This document shows, piece after piece, positions 1-11,363 of a DNA stretch of 64,000 bases. The notes beneath the pieces were generated by a model, which was not told where the DNA came from, ran no database searches, and worked only from the letters and a program-made list of their open reading frames with translations. This stretch comes from Pomacea canaliculata. Taxonomy: Eukaryota; Mollusca; Gastropoda; Architaenioglossa; Ampullariidae. How positions within the stretch are numbered: the first letter of the stretch is position 1; every line of letters begins with the position of its first letter. The translations under genes and the position numbers were made by a program. Location: contig NC_037594.1 in NCBI RefSeq assembly GCF_003073045.1, positions 29,004,737 to 29,068,736 of the forward strand, read 5' to 3'.

Positions 1-190
1 AGTAACTGTACTCCTTAGGAGCAGCAGTCATTATCTGAGGAGAAGATCAGAGTGGGAAACGATTGTTTCTTGCTTATGAGTCATCTTTGTAAAGTTCGTG
101 AAAGTTTTAGCTACTATTTAGAAAATAATTTAATGCACGTGAACACCTGTTTTACCAAATTGTAAATTACTTTTCTGTGTTTGTATTTAC

Positions 191-440
191 CTGTGAATCT
201 TGTAAGTGTTCCGTATACAGTTTAGCTTCAGTAACAACTTTGGAGACGTTCGTTGATACTTGAGCTTGAGTTGTAATTTCTGATTTCATCGTTGACACTT
301 TAGCTGTAGTCGTCACTGGAGACGTTGTTGACACTTTAGCTTTTGTTGTGATTTCTGAATTCATCCTAAACACTTTAGCCGTAGTCGTCAATTCTGAATC
401 CATCGTTGACACTTTAGCTTTTACATTGACTGTAGACTCC
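191..440 (-). repeat. 39-bp coding repeats of the stalk (left FTP paralog)
   Basis: Five degenerate 13-codon units in one frame (VSTMDSELTTTAK, VFRMNSEITTKAK and so on; one unit is 12 residues). Thr/Ser-rich, mucin-like, consistent with an O-glycosylated spacer between lectin domain and membrane (inference). The same unit occurs in the right paralog, so it predates the gene duplication. Confidence 0.8.
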
Positions 441-1485
441 AGAGTTTTAGAAGTGACATTGCTTCAGTTATTATTCGAGAAGACATAGTTGATTTCATCG
501 TCAAGCATCGTTCTATTCGATGTTGCCAACGTTGTGGCATTCACGTCGTCACGGATAAAGCTGGTTTGGATGACTGCACACAAAACATTTATTCTCGTTT
601 CTAAATATTTTTATCTAATACAATTAATGAGACATAATTAATAGCCAAAAAATTAGAGAAAAAACCAGATGCACTAGACACAGTGATGGATGTGATGTTA
701 CCTGAGATAACTCCAGCGATGTGGTCGTCTGTATCGCCATAAACTTCGACTTCACACAATGTGAGGGCATCCCCCATCAATGATATGCGGACAAACTGAC
801 CCCAGATGGACCTCGTGCAGTTCAGGGTCGTCAGACGTTCCAGCAACGCCGTCATGGTAACGACACAGGGTGTAGGTGATGCTGCCGTTGGACTCCAGAC
901 GCCCCAGCTCCACAGTGAAGTTAGCCAGTCTGTATTCTGGAAAAATTGACTAGCCACGACGATTATTTTAAGCAAGTCAAGCCCGTGACTTGATCACAGC
1001 ACATGAGTAGAATGCTTCTTTCAATAACAGTATATGGTGATTATTTAATATGAGAGTTTTAATCTTCAATAACAACATTCCTCACTATGCATGCAGACTC
1101 TACTCACCGCAGCAGTCGATGCGGTTCGCGATGATGATGTGGGAGACGAGAATCAGTTTAGTGAGGTTCACCTGCCACCAGTGACTGTGAAGGAGATAGT
1201 TGTAAACGGCTGTATGGGTACAAGAACCGGAACTCCAATGACCATTTCTGTCCCCGTCAACAGCTTTGTCTGGCGTTGATTTGTTACCGTAGTTTGAGCT
1301 TTGAATACACGGCGCGTTCAGTGCAAAATTTGTAAACACTGTGAAATGAAGGAAATGAAGAAATAAGATTTACAAGTCAGAAATTGATTGAGGTACGTGT
1401 TCACGCCCAGACAGCGACTAAGTTATATCACGGTAAGACAACCAGCCCTCTAAAGAGATGTCATCTGCAGAAAAAAAGAACATCT

Positions 1486-1521
1486 TGCCCGAGACGAGAG
1501 CTGAACCGAGAACAGTCAACC
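1486..1521 (-). repeat. SINE-like fragment with tRNA B-box-like core (copy 1)
   Basis: The minus strand carries GGTTCAGCTCTCGTCTCGGG, matching 9044-9063 at all but one position, with flanking similarity GGTTGACTGTTCTCG versus GGTTGGCTGTCCTAG. The GGTTCA core resembles a pol III B box. It lies in an intergenic or intronic stretch of the left FTP pseudogene. Confidence 0.45.
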
Positions 1522-4395
1522 CTCGGACCACCCACACACACAGTCAAAGAAAGCGGACTGCCGAAGAAAACCACTGAACAAAACTAATTCAGGGGGGAAA
1601 CGTTCCACATCATTTGATCCGACCGAGCCTAGGCAACTACAGGTCAGATTCAAGTTCAGTAAATCTAAACAACTTTTTTTCATAACAACATAAATGTTAT
1701 ATAAGAGCAAGATAGACAAGAGAAATACGAATACATAACGGAGCAGACAAGAAACGTTTTATTCTCTTAGATTTTTAGGTCTGGCTGTACTGAGGCCTTC
1801 CATGAAAATAACGGTTTTCTTTCTACAAGTCTTTGGAAAAATATCGTGTAAAAGGCAATAGTATTTGAAAACATTAGAAGGGAACAAACATTACACTACG
1901 CTTCTATACTAATAGTTTAAGTAAATTAACAGTTGTTTTAAACATAATTGTAAGCAAAATGACCCTGAAATATTCAGATTTTCTTAAAAGGTTAATTGAC
2001 GTGTTTCAAGTCAGACCAATCAAAATAAGTGTGTACACAGCAGCCTTCTGGCTCTCTTGGACACGATGAAGTATTCACACCTGGACGTGACACCTGACTG
2101 CGACAGAGAAGCGCAAAAAGCAAAAAAACACCTTTGCCAATGTCAGGCGAACCCATGACCTTTACGTCACAAAGCACAGGTAGACCAGCTGTGGTGTTCT
2201 GACGTACTCGCACGTATCGCCCCTTCACGTTGTCCACGTCGCACGTGACGTTCGTAGTGACATAGTATTCAGTGCTTTGGACAAGTGCACGTGATGAACA
2301 TGTGATGTAACATGCTTTGTCGTCGAAAATGTCACATGACTCAGTTCCAATATCACAATGTAATCTGTGTAGGCAGAAACTATTGATTTTACATCCCCAT
2401 TAATTACTGCAATTATAGTAAAAATTATTTTTATCTTCTTTAACCTGACTAAAATCAAGAATTTAGTTCCGTTTTGCTTTTTTATGTTTTGAAGGTTTAT
2501 TTTTTTATTTTAATGTTTGAATGACCGTGACATTAATTTGGCCTTACGATCAGTTCACTTATATAATTTGAGTCCAAACAATAAGGAAGAAATTATATCC
2601 CCAAACCAGTTAAAAAATATCAATTTTATCATTATCATGTTTTCATTACTATTGGTTTGTTTACCAACAACAACCAGAAAAAGTGCGAGCAGAGATTAAA
2701 ATATTTGAATTGCTTCTAGTTCTGTGAAAAAATGTAAAACACATTCTAATAAAATTAATACGAATAAAATAACACTTTAAAACTTAATTACATTGCCATA
2801 TATTTATGCCAATTATCTCCAAATTCTAATGATACCTGTATTACCATGGTTACCAATGTAGTGTTTAAGACGATTGTGTTGATGAAACTGTTCTGTTCAA
2901 ATCCAGGAGCAACGTTCCCTGGAGACTCATGTTTGATGATGTGTTATCAGCCTGTAGTCTCGGACAACCTTTCAAAGAGAATTAATTAATTTTTGTCAAT
3001 GTCAATGACTATCGCATCGAAAAAGCATTTTAATTTTGTCACTTAATCAATGTTCCAATTTTTGCGAACTTCTTGCATGATCCTTACCATCTTGCTGTGA
3101 AGCTCAAAGAGCAGAGAAGGAAGTTCTAAAAAGTTTATTAAAATTGTATGACTGTGTGGCTTGATATATATCACAATAGAGATCTCCTTATAAAAGCATT
3201 TCACTTCTTTAGCTGCCATTGATTTCATTGCTGTTATGTCTCTACACAGTGTGTACCGTGGTATGAATAAAATATTTACTCATTCTGCCTTTTGGTGGTA
3301 GCTTCATATTAAAACTGTGGAACTTTCTATCAGAAATAATTTTTTGTTACATATAGTATTTGTAATTTTTCAAGTTACCTTTTTAAAGGTTTAAAATGTA
3401 GTTAGAAATTTCTTTGTGAAATAAAGTTGAACATTAACACACAATTAATAAGTGTTGTGTAAAAAGTGTTAATAATACCAATAATTAGGAATTCCTGCTT
3501 TTGATATAAGAATAATAGGAAACTAATAATAATATGTCCATCTTATTTAACATGGGTTCCGGAAATGTTTTGTACACCAGCTCAAAAACGTAATTGCTCT
3601 ATACGTAAACAACATTTCAAGGGAACGATTTTTACCTATGTTTCCTTCCACCTAAAGTACAACACTAGTAAGTACAGTATATAATATCAATATACGAGCT
3701 CTAGTCGTGTATACTGAATTATGGATGATGACCGCACATTCTTTACAGTTACTTATATTAAGGCATAACACAATAGATATTGTAAATACTAATTTAATAA
3801 GGTAGCCACGTGACTATAGACTTTACTCATTATGTCGAAAAATATATTCCGCATCTGTATCGAGTCATTGTTAAGTAATGTATATCATCAGATACACTTA
3901 CCAAACGACAAGTACGATGAGACAAATACTCAGGTTTCTCCATGCAGCTCCAGCTCACTCATTGTTGTTGCTCGCCTACAGCCAGCCCTCGACTGGACTC
4001 CAAGGGGTTATCATCAGTTGTATCATCGGGCAGTCATCGGCAAAAGTATGAGAGCTTAGTGCCGACGGGGCGGTGATGTTGTTCACCAAGCCTCCCCTCT
4101 TAAAACATCCCCAGGAAAAGTTAGTGTCTTATTACTGTGTGTGATATTAATGAGACCAAGTTAATTTGTAATCTCTTCCGACATGAAATTGAATATAATT
4201 TATTCCCATCTCGTAGTGTCCAACATAAAATGAATATAACTGAATATTATTGTGTTTCCATTGTAGTGTAGGAGTCGTGGAGAATGGCCGACGTGCAATT
4301 TTTTTCTTAAGAAAGTTGAGCTTAATGATTCAATTCTTAAAATGCTCTTTCTTCATCAGACAAACTCTCTCATACACATTCATTAACATGCAAAC

Positions 4396-4396
4396 T

Positions 4397-4446
<50 letters not shown>

Positions 4447-4460
4447 AACACACACACACT
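4396..4460 (+). repeat. (CT)n/(CA)n microsatellite
   Basis: A CT run passes directly into a CA run. It creates a spurious low-complexity reading frame (SLSLSL then THTQTHTH). Confidence 0.95.
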
Positions 4461-4469
4461 GACTGAATG

Positions 4470-6100
4470 CCTTCTACACACAAGAATATTACCAATTTTA
4501 TTGTTCTTCACATCCTCATGCAATAATTTACATTTCGAGACACTGGTCTCACAGTGAACTTCTAGTAACAAAGCATTTTAAGATAGGAACATTCAAAGTA
4601 CAACACCGACATGCATTGCAGGTGGCGAGCTTTGTGCAAATAAATTTTACAGACAGAAAATATTTGTGAGTAAAGTTCTAGTCAAAATTCCGCTTTAGAG
4701 AAAAAGATATTTATTCTTCACAGAATAAGTTTGTTACATCATCCAGGGAAACCAGCAAATTATTATGAAAGGAATGTGTTCAATAAATTTTAAAAATTGA
4801 TGACAACAGTTATAGACGTTCTAGAAATGGAAACAAAGGCTAAATAAACAAACCAAAAATATACTAATTGTGAAAAGCTCTCTAGATCAAATTGGTTTTT
4901 CAACCACACGAGTGGGTTTGTCAACACCAACACTTTGTCTTCAGTTTCCTTGAAATCAAGAGTTTGTTTCCATCCAAAGAAAAACTGCGGAGAAGGAATC
5001 TTAAGCACATTAATATTAATTTAACGATTTCATTATTATTTGGATTCCTAGTTAAAGTTTTCGGATAACATGTTAAAACTGAAAAGCTGGTTTGCAGAAT
5101 GATTATTTGCATGAAAATGATGGTAAATAAATCTTCAGTAAGTATTATTTTTGTGAAAATCATATTTTGTCTCTCAAGCTCCATGAAAACTAAAGTGAAC
5201 AGTCTTGTTCACATAGCTAACTTTGTTGTTATTACTCAATTTTACTCATTTTACCCAATAAGTAACTGAATCACCAATGCATGCTAGCTTTGGAAGTTAA
5301 TTCATGAAAAGGTAAGGAAATATATATTTCTCTCACACCCAGAACTGAACGCCACATATCAGTTACAAGCAAACGTTTTAATACATTTACAACATATATA
5401 TTTTGGTGAAATAAATTTAAATATTAAAATAAAATAAAAAAGCAATGCTTTATTAATATATATATAGTAATTAAAACACAATTTTCTGTGATCTCCACAT
5501 CTCCATTGTAGTTTTACTCAGGTCTGCTATGAACTAGAATGTGTATAACAGGAAAATATCTAGTGAAACAAACAAAAAATGTTTCGATAAACAATACACG
5601 ACTGAACGATGCTTGGAATAAACAACTAAATGGTTTCACCTGGTGTTAGTTGTTTCCCTTTGTCCACCAGATGCACGCGTTGAATTTTAATGTTTTGTTG
5701 ACTTCATTCTTATTCTTGAAACCTCAATTTTCCAGAGTGTATGTCATTATAGTTGCTGTCCACTTCCCAGTCAATCATTTACACATAATGAAAAAAATAT
5801 CTACTCTACTGTTAAAATGTTCTTCGGTTTTTAAATTTCTAGAGTTAATATGTTTAAGCTTTCATAGTTTGCTAAAAAAACAAAACAAAACAATAATAAT
5901 AATTCCCTACAACATGTCTATTTGAAGGCTTTGACCCCTCTACTCTATAATAAATACTTTGACAGGACAGAAAGGTAATTAAAATGTACAATTTTATAAT
6001 TATACTCCACGTACTTTAATGTACACCTGCAAGCATTCAATAAATTGCCTTCAAAATCTCAGTGGTCCAAAGTCTATTGACAGTTTTCAGAATGAACACG
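4470..6100. other. intergenic, no gene seen
   Basis: AT-rich DNA between the two FTP paralogs. Short open frames exist on both strands but none has recognisable similarity, splice structure or paired paralog support. Confidence 0.5.
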
Positions 6101-6104
6101 GTTC

Positions 6105-9100
6105 TCAAGCCTTACAAAGACCTTTCTTTTCCTTTCCTTTTGTCCCCTTCTTCGTCCATAAATAGTGACAGAGATGACAGATGTCCGACAGGATCATCGC
6201 ACCGAGGATGGAGGACAGCCCTATGGCACAGGCAAGTCCGATGACTGCAGACGACAGGCGGGGGTCAGGTACACTGGATTTCTGGCGGACCTGTTGGCCC
6301 AAGTCTGAAGACTTCACTGTTAGTGCCTTAGTTTTCTGCGACATTTCTTCCTGAACCTCTTCCAGACTCTTCTTACTCAGGACATTCAAACAGCTACACA
6401 TGCAGTTGTTGAGTTCCACGGGTCATCTCAGATGTAGAGCTCTGAGGAAGAGACCAGAGAGACAAAATTATTTCTTTTTTTTTAATCCTTCTTTCTTTCT
6501 CTTTCAACGTGCGCGGAAAAATCGCAATTATTATCTCTATTCTTTGTTATGTCATTTTTAGATAAATATCATTCCTTTTTAACTATATACAATTGTTATT
6601 TTGTCAGATCTTTGGGTTTTACAGGCAAGTATCACATTTCAAATAGAGTATTTGATACTTTGTTCTGTAAATTTGATAAACTGTACAGTTTTTTTTAAAG
6701 AAATGATTGTTTTATTGTACAGATTTTTCAAAACAAGATTTTACATGCATCTTTATCTTTAATTCATAATGTTTCGACTTTGACAGAATTCAAGATTCTT
6801 ACTCTCTCTGTGAACTGCTTTGCTTCAGTCAGAGCTTCTGGATACACAGTTGACACTTTAGGTTCAGACGAGACTTGTGGATTTTCTGTTGACACTTTAG
6901 GTTCAGACGAGACTCGTGCATTCTCTGTTGACACTTCAGGTTCAGACGAGACTCGTGGATTCTCTGTTGACACTTTAGCTTCCGAAAGTGTCTTCTGAAA
7001 ATATGTTTAACCCCGTTGCATCAGTCGGAAGCATGGTTGATGCTGTCCCTGCTGTCGTGATTTGCGGTGTTGCCAGCGATGTACGCAGTTTGAGGTCGTC
7101 ACAGGTCAAGTCAGGGATGAGCGCCATCTCTGTGGACAGCAGCCAAGATGAGATGTTTATTACCCTGTTTACAGGTTGTTAGCCAATTTACATTTTTAGT
7201 TCAAATTTTCGAAAAGTCTTTTAGTAGTTCTTGTTGTGACAGACCTCACCTGTGAAATGTCCTGTGTTGTTACCGTGTGTGTCTCCGTAGACTTCGACTT
7301 CACACAGTGTGAGTAGTTCATCCTCTTGTGATATGCGGACAAACTGACCCCAGATGGACTTCGTGCAGTTCAGGGTCGTCAGAGGTCCAGCAACGCCGCC
7401 ATGGTAACGACACAGCGTGTAGCTGATGTTGCCGTTGGACTCCAGACGCCCCAGCTCCACAGTGAAGTTGGCCAGTCTGTGAGCTGCAACACACACACAA
7501 ACACACACACAGACAGGAGGATGAGCAAGTAAAACCTTTAAAAACTAATTACTCACTGCCAACTTTGTATACTACTCACTGCCCACACTATCTACTAACT
7601 ACTCACTGCAGCAGCTGTCCACGCGGTTTGCGATGACAATGTATGACACAAGAACCAACTTCCTCAGGTTCACTTGCCACCAGTGGACCTTCTCGTAGTT
7701 TCCGTCCATGGTGTGGCTGCACGACAACCCCGCCCTAGTTCCGTTCCTGTTGCCATCCACTGCCTTGCCTGCTGACCAGTCGTTGTGCCATGTCGAGCTC
7801 TGGTTGCACGGCGCGTTCAGCGCAAAATTAACTGATGCTAAGTGAAAATAGTCACATTAGAGTCGGCTGGAACATTCCCCCAATCTCTATTCAAAGCGTT
7901 CACGAACACATGCACACACTTAGGTTAAAGTTATTAATATTAAAGGGATCCTAAAGGCAAAATAAAACTGCTTAGAATCACGTAAAGAGTAAGATACATG
8001 TGAATCTCGTCTATTTATATGTGTGTTCATGTGGAAAACGTTGAAGGTTTTTAGTAGAATGTTGTGTTTAATAAGAGAAATGACACGGGACTCTTTTTTT
8101 GCTTCCACGAAGTCTCGTTCTCCGTCACGTGACCCTATGACGTGTGGTTTCCATAGTGACAACCATGCCTCGAGAATGTGCTGCACCCGATTGCCACGAA
8201 AAGATGGAAAAGATTCAAAATTGTCTTTTCATCAGTTTCCGACAGACAGAGCCTTACAAGCCTTACACACAGAGTGCGTCACACGAATAAAATGACGTCA
8301 AATCTTCGCAATGACCTCAGACACTTCCTGTCAGAGACTGACGTCACAAGAAGACTCTGACGTCACAAGAAGATATCTTTCTTTCATAATTTCCACCTGT
8401 TGTGTGAATGTGTGACTATTGTTAAAGGCGCATGTGTACGTGTCTGCATGTGTGTGTGTATGAAATAAGCTGAAGAAATGTTTTTTTTTTTATTATTATT
8501 CAAAGTCATGTCCATGTCTAAATTCCAATTAACTGGACACTCATTAAATATCTATCATGTTTCAAATCAGAAACAAAATTCAACTTAACAAAGTCACGCT
8601 CATTACACTAACATACATTGAGAAAAAAAATTAATACAAACTCTTATTACGGTCCGTCCAGCCCATGATATTTACGTCACACAGCACCAGACCAGTGGCG
8701 TTGTTCTGACGTAGTCGCACGTACCGCCCCATCACGTTGTCGAGGTCGCACGTGACGTTCATGGTCACCAAGCAGTCACTCGTTTGTTCAACGTGACGGT
8801 GGGAGCATGTGACATAACAGGCTTCGTCGTCGAAGGAGCCGCAGGACGTAGTCCCGACGTCTACGTCAATGGAATCTGTGACAAACATTTTACTTTGTGC
8901 TCGCTTCTACGTTTCGAACACTCGCTGTATTTTCTGAGAGAACCCATGTAGTTGTCACACTTTACTGTACTTGTAATGCGTGACTGTGTGTGTGTATTCG
9001 CGGTTAGCGCCTGTCATAAATACAGTGAAGGTTGGCTGTCCTAGGTTCAGTTCTCGTCTCGGGCATGCTTTTTTTGTTTGGTTTTTTTTTTTTGTGTTTT

Positions 9101-11363
9101 TGTTTTTGTTTTTTTGTTTTTTTTTGCATGTAATATCTATTTGCAGATGTTTCTGTCTTGTCTTTGTAGCTCTTGATGTGTCTCCGTGTAATGATTCGCG
9201 ATTCAGGCGAATCTAGTTAGATTCCTATTTTTGTTAATTCTCTTTGTTGTCAGGGAAGAACAGTCGCGCGAGCGCTGACGCGGCTCCGCGCGACTCATTC
9301 TTTTACGTCATGTATGAAGTTGACGTAAGTGAGCTTGGCACAGCGTAACTAGGACGACGGTAGTCAATGGAGGCAGAAGCCATGTCGACCCTGCAACTTA
9401 TGATTGGTCGGCACAGTCTCCAAGAAAGACTATTAGGAGGTCGTCCTAGTTACCTGGTCGCAAAGGGCCTGATTGGTCAGGAGTAGGAAAAGAGGAGTTA
9501 AGTTAGTGGATCTAACGTTTCTCGAGACAGACGAGAACGAGTAAGCAGTGAGACAAGAGCTCTGAAGAGGGTTATCATTGTGTTAACGGCCTTCAACGTT
9601 ATCTACAACGTTCATCTGTGAGAGGTCACCGCTTGTATTCTGAGGTGTATGGGTTCGATAGGGGTGTCTCGACCTCACCCATACAAGTGATGGGGCATTG
9701 GCCACCGTGGATTACATCTGAAGGATTATAAATTCGTTAACGATCATCGGCGTTGATCTACAACGTTTAACCGTATAAAGTGTATCCCAGACATCACCTT
9801 GTATTCTATGGAGTAGGTATTGATTCCATAGGAATATATCAGCTTCACAAGTGACGTGGCATTAACCACCTTAGATTCACGAACTTTGTGATGTAACTTG
9901 TTTGGATTTAATCTGCTGGTCCAGTCGGTCATCTCGCCAGCCCGTCAGACAACCATAGGAGAGGGTAGAGAGGTGAGGGAGTAGTGATATTTTTCTTGTT
10001 TCATTCACATTTCGTCACTATTTAATTTCCTAAACATTAAATGTGTTAATTGTTGGCCGGATTTTTTGCTGAAAAAGGTGGAAGAGTGCGGCGAGCGTGG
10101 TTTACATGTAGATGTTTACACACGCTCGCATACACATTTAACACACTCTTCATAAAAACGTTACACGTTTGTTGGTTGACATGTTTTAATCCGTGTCAGT
10201 GTATTTATACTGTTCTCTATATGTTCGTTTGTTTTTGTACATATTCTGCTTTTATAAAGCGTGCCAAGTTTACCGTTAGGTAGAAAAATGCACTAAAATT
10301 ATTATTGTAGTTGTGACCATTATGTGTGCTTGTTATGATTGAGTATGTGTCTGCTTGTTAGTAGTCTTCTTACCATAGCTTTTTCTCGCTGTCGTTATCG
10401 TAATGTTGTTGATGAAGAACGTTCCATTCAGATCCATCTTCTTGGATGTCGGCAGATTATCGGTTGATAGTAGGTCACATAAAGTATTGGATATACTCTC
10501 GGTGTCCGTAGGTTTTAACCGACCTTCAAAGAGAAGATAGCTTGAATCTTTCGAACGTTCAGAATAAATATTCATTCTGTCTCTAATAATTAGCATTGCT
10601 AGCGGTCGGCTTCTAAGGCAGTTTGTCAAGCTCTGTTAGTCAGACATTTTACTTACATTTAGCTTTTTTAATGGGTGTATTCCCATAATAAAATGTTTAT
10701 AATTGTTTTAGCCAATAAAGTTTATCGATGTAAGTGTTTGGAAAGAATTCCTAGAAAATTCAGTCATCTTTCGGTATTAGATATAAATGTTCACCGGAAA
10801 CGAGCAACCGGTTACGAATGGAGTTCAGAGTTTGCAGATGATGGATGTTTACATTCTGTAAGCAGTTTCCGAGACATTTGTTTACTTAGGGACCTAGCCT
10901 TATTAGGAGGAGCCTATTTATTGCCATAACCTTTCATCCTTCGGGGTTTGATCACGACCTCAGCAGCCATCTTTATTTTACAGAAACTAACATTTTTAAT
11001 TAAATACAAATAAAGTCAACACGGAATCGGTCAGTTCAACTGTGATAAGATAATAATAAACATTTAAAACAATTTAACTAAAAATACGAACAGTCGTTCT
11101 GAGAATTTATGTCGGAAGACAGGACAAATTGTTTACCTTACCAAGACATATGGAAATATATCACTGTTGTCATAACAACCAATAGTCATAACAATCAAAA
11201 CACAACAAAATAGTTTCACAGTTTTGTAACTTTAGCATGAACTATTTTTTCCATCTAACAAGGGTTAATTTTCTTTCTGCAAGCTGGACAAACATACGCT
11301 GGTTCAAAGCCCGATGGACTTACCGTACAAGACAAGGACAGAGAACCACAGAACCCTCGCCAT
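6105..11363 (-). CDS. FTP-domain (fucolectin/tachylectin-4/pentraxin-1-like) single-pass membrane protein, right paralog
   Basis: Exons (minus): signal peptide 11324-11363 (MARVLWFSVLVLY, donor GTAAGT), unknown exon about 10374-10640, half-FTP exon about 8655-8875 (GRYVRLRQN, LVLCDVNIMG), FTP N-half 7607-7837 (FALNAPCNQSS, KAVDGNRNG, SCSHT, HWWQVNL, NRVDSCCS), FTP C-half 7250-7483 (NFTVELGRLES, IWGQFVRIS, LTLCEVEVYGD), stalk 6803-7129 with 13-residue VSTEN..VSSEPK repeats, and final exon 6105-6441 with a Cys pair, a charged helix, PDPRLSS then a hydrophobic segment and a basic tail. Secreted ectodomain lectin tethered by a C-terminal helix is the inferred architecture; fucose binding is family knowledge. 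Odd points: the signal exon is phase 1 but the next exon's open frame does not fit it; the stalk exon has one extra base near 7000; the last exon needs a shift near 6425. It may be decaying, or these are assembly indels. Confidence 0.75.
6803..6990 (-). repeat. 39-bp coding repeats of the stalk (right FTP paralog)
   Basis: Four 13-codon units (VSTENPRVSSEPE, VSTENARVSSEPK, VSTENPQVSSEPK, VSTVYPEALTEAK). The first three are nearly identical at DNA level, indicating recent homogenisation or expansion; the last is closest to units in the left paralog (VVTEAK). Confidence 0.85.
7940..8373 (+). repeat. THAP-relic/CRE dispersed repeat, copy 1
   Basis: One of three copies in the window (others at 50369-50697 and 58107-58533, both inverted relative to this one). 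Starts TTAAAGGGAT, contains CACGTGAC and TATGACGTG, then an ATG at 8165 opening MPRECAAPDCHEK, which has the MPxxCxxxxC start of a THAP zinc finger. The continuation KDSKLSFHQFPTD, which fits the THAP FxxFP segment, is in a different frame. Downstream are three TGACGTCA palindromes and a 19-bp tandem duplication at 8336-8373. Lies within an intron of the right FTP paralog. Probably a non-autonomous element or a spread 5' gene fragment. Confidence 0.8.
9030..9065 (+). repeat. SINE-like fragment with tRNA B-box-like core (copy 2)
   Basis: Second copy of the element at 1486-1521, in the opposite orientation, followed by a T-rich run from 9069. An upstream TTAGCGCCTG stretch (9004-9013) could be a diverged A box. 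Lies in an intron of the right FTP paralog. Confidence 0.45.
9262..9295. other. GC-rich inverted repeat (hairpin)
   Basis: Perfect 9-bp arms, AGTCGCGCG at 9262-9270 and CGCGCGACT at 9287-9295, with a GC-rich 16-nt loop, standing out from AT-rich surroundings. Role unknown. Confidence 0.8.
9345..9453. mobile_element. MITE-like element, family A, copy 1
   Basis: Terminal inverted repeats of 14 bp, GTAACTAGGACGAC at 9345-9358 and its exact complement at 9440-9453, enclosing about 80 bp with TTATGATTGGTCGG. A second copy with related ends and interior is at 22037-22192. No clear target-site duplication. Too short to code; presumably non-autonomous. Confidence 0.75.
9560..9900. repeat. degenerate tandem duplication, two units of about 160-175 bp
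   Basis: Unit 1 (about 9560-9720) and unit 2 (about 9721-9900) share, in order: a GTTAACG motif, ATCTACAACGTT, CTTGTATTCT, CAAGTGA, and TGG(G)GCATT followed by CCACC. Divergence is considerable. Unit 1 also holds a GTATGGGT/ACCCATAC inverted pair. Nature unknown. Confidence 0.65.

Larger units (their letters stand above)
191..3943 (-). pseudogene. FTP-domain (fucolectin-like) membrane protein, left paralog, degenerate and cut by window edge
   Basis: Paralog of the gene at 6.1-11.36 kb. Recognisable exons on the minus strand: putative first exon 3902-3943 (ends at GTAAGT), a degenerate second exon around 2830-2990, half-FTP exon 2132-2364, FTP N-half 1108-1338 (ALNAPC, KAVDGDRNG, SCTHT, HWWQVNL, NRIDCC), FTP C-half 702-936 (RLANFTVELG, then WGQFVRIS, LTLCEVEVYGD), and Ser/Thr-rich stalk 191-573. 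The transmembrane exon would lie left of base 1. Lesions: the hydrophobic leader of the first exon is not in frame with its ATG; the second exon has adjacent TGA TAA; a shift after the acceptor of 2132-2364 (frame changes before DIGTESC); a +1 shift near 815 relative to the paralog; an in-frame TGA at about 463 in the stalk. Junctions are otherwise phase 1, as in the paralog. FTP domains are known to bind fucosylated glycans; function of this copy is doubtful. Confidence 0.8.
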
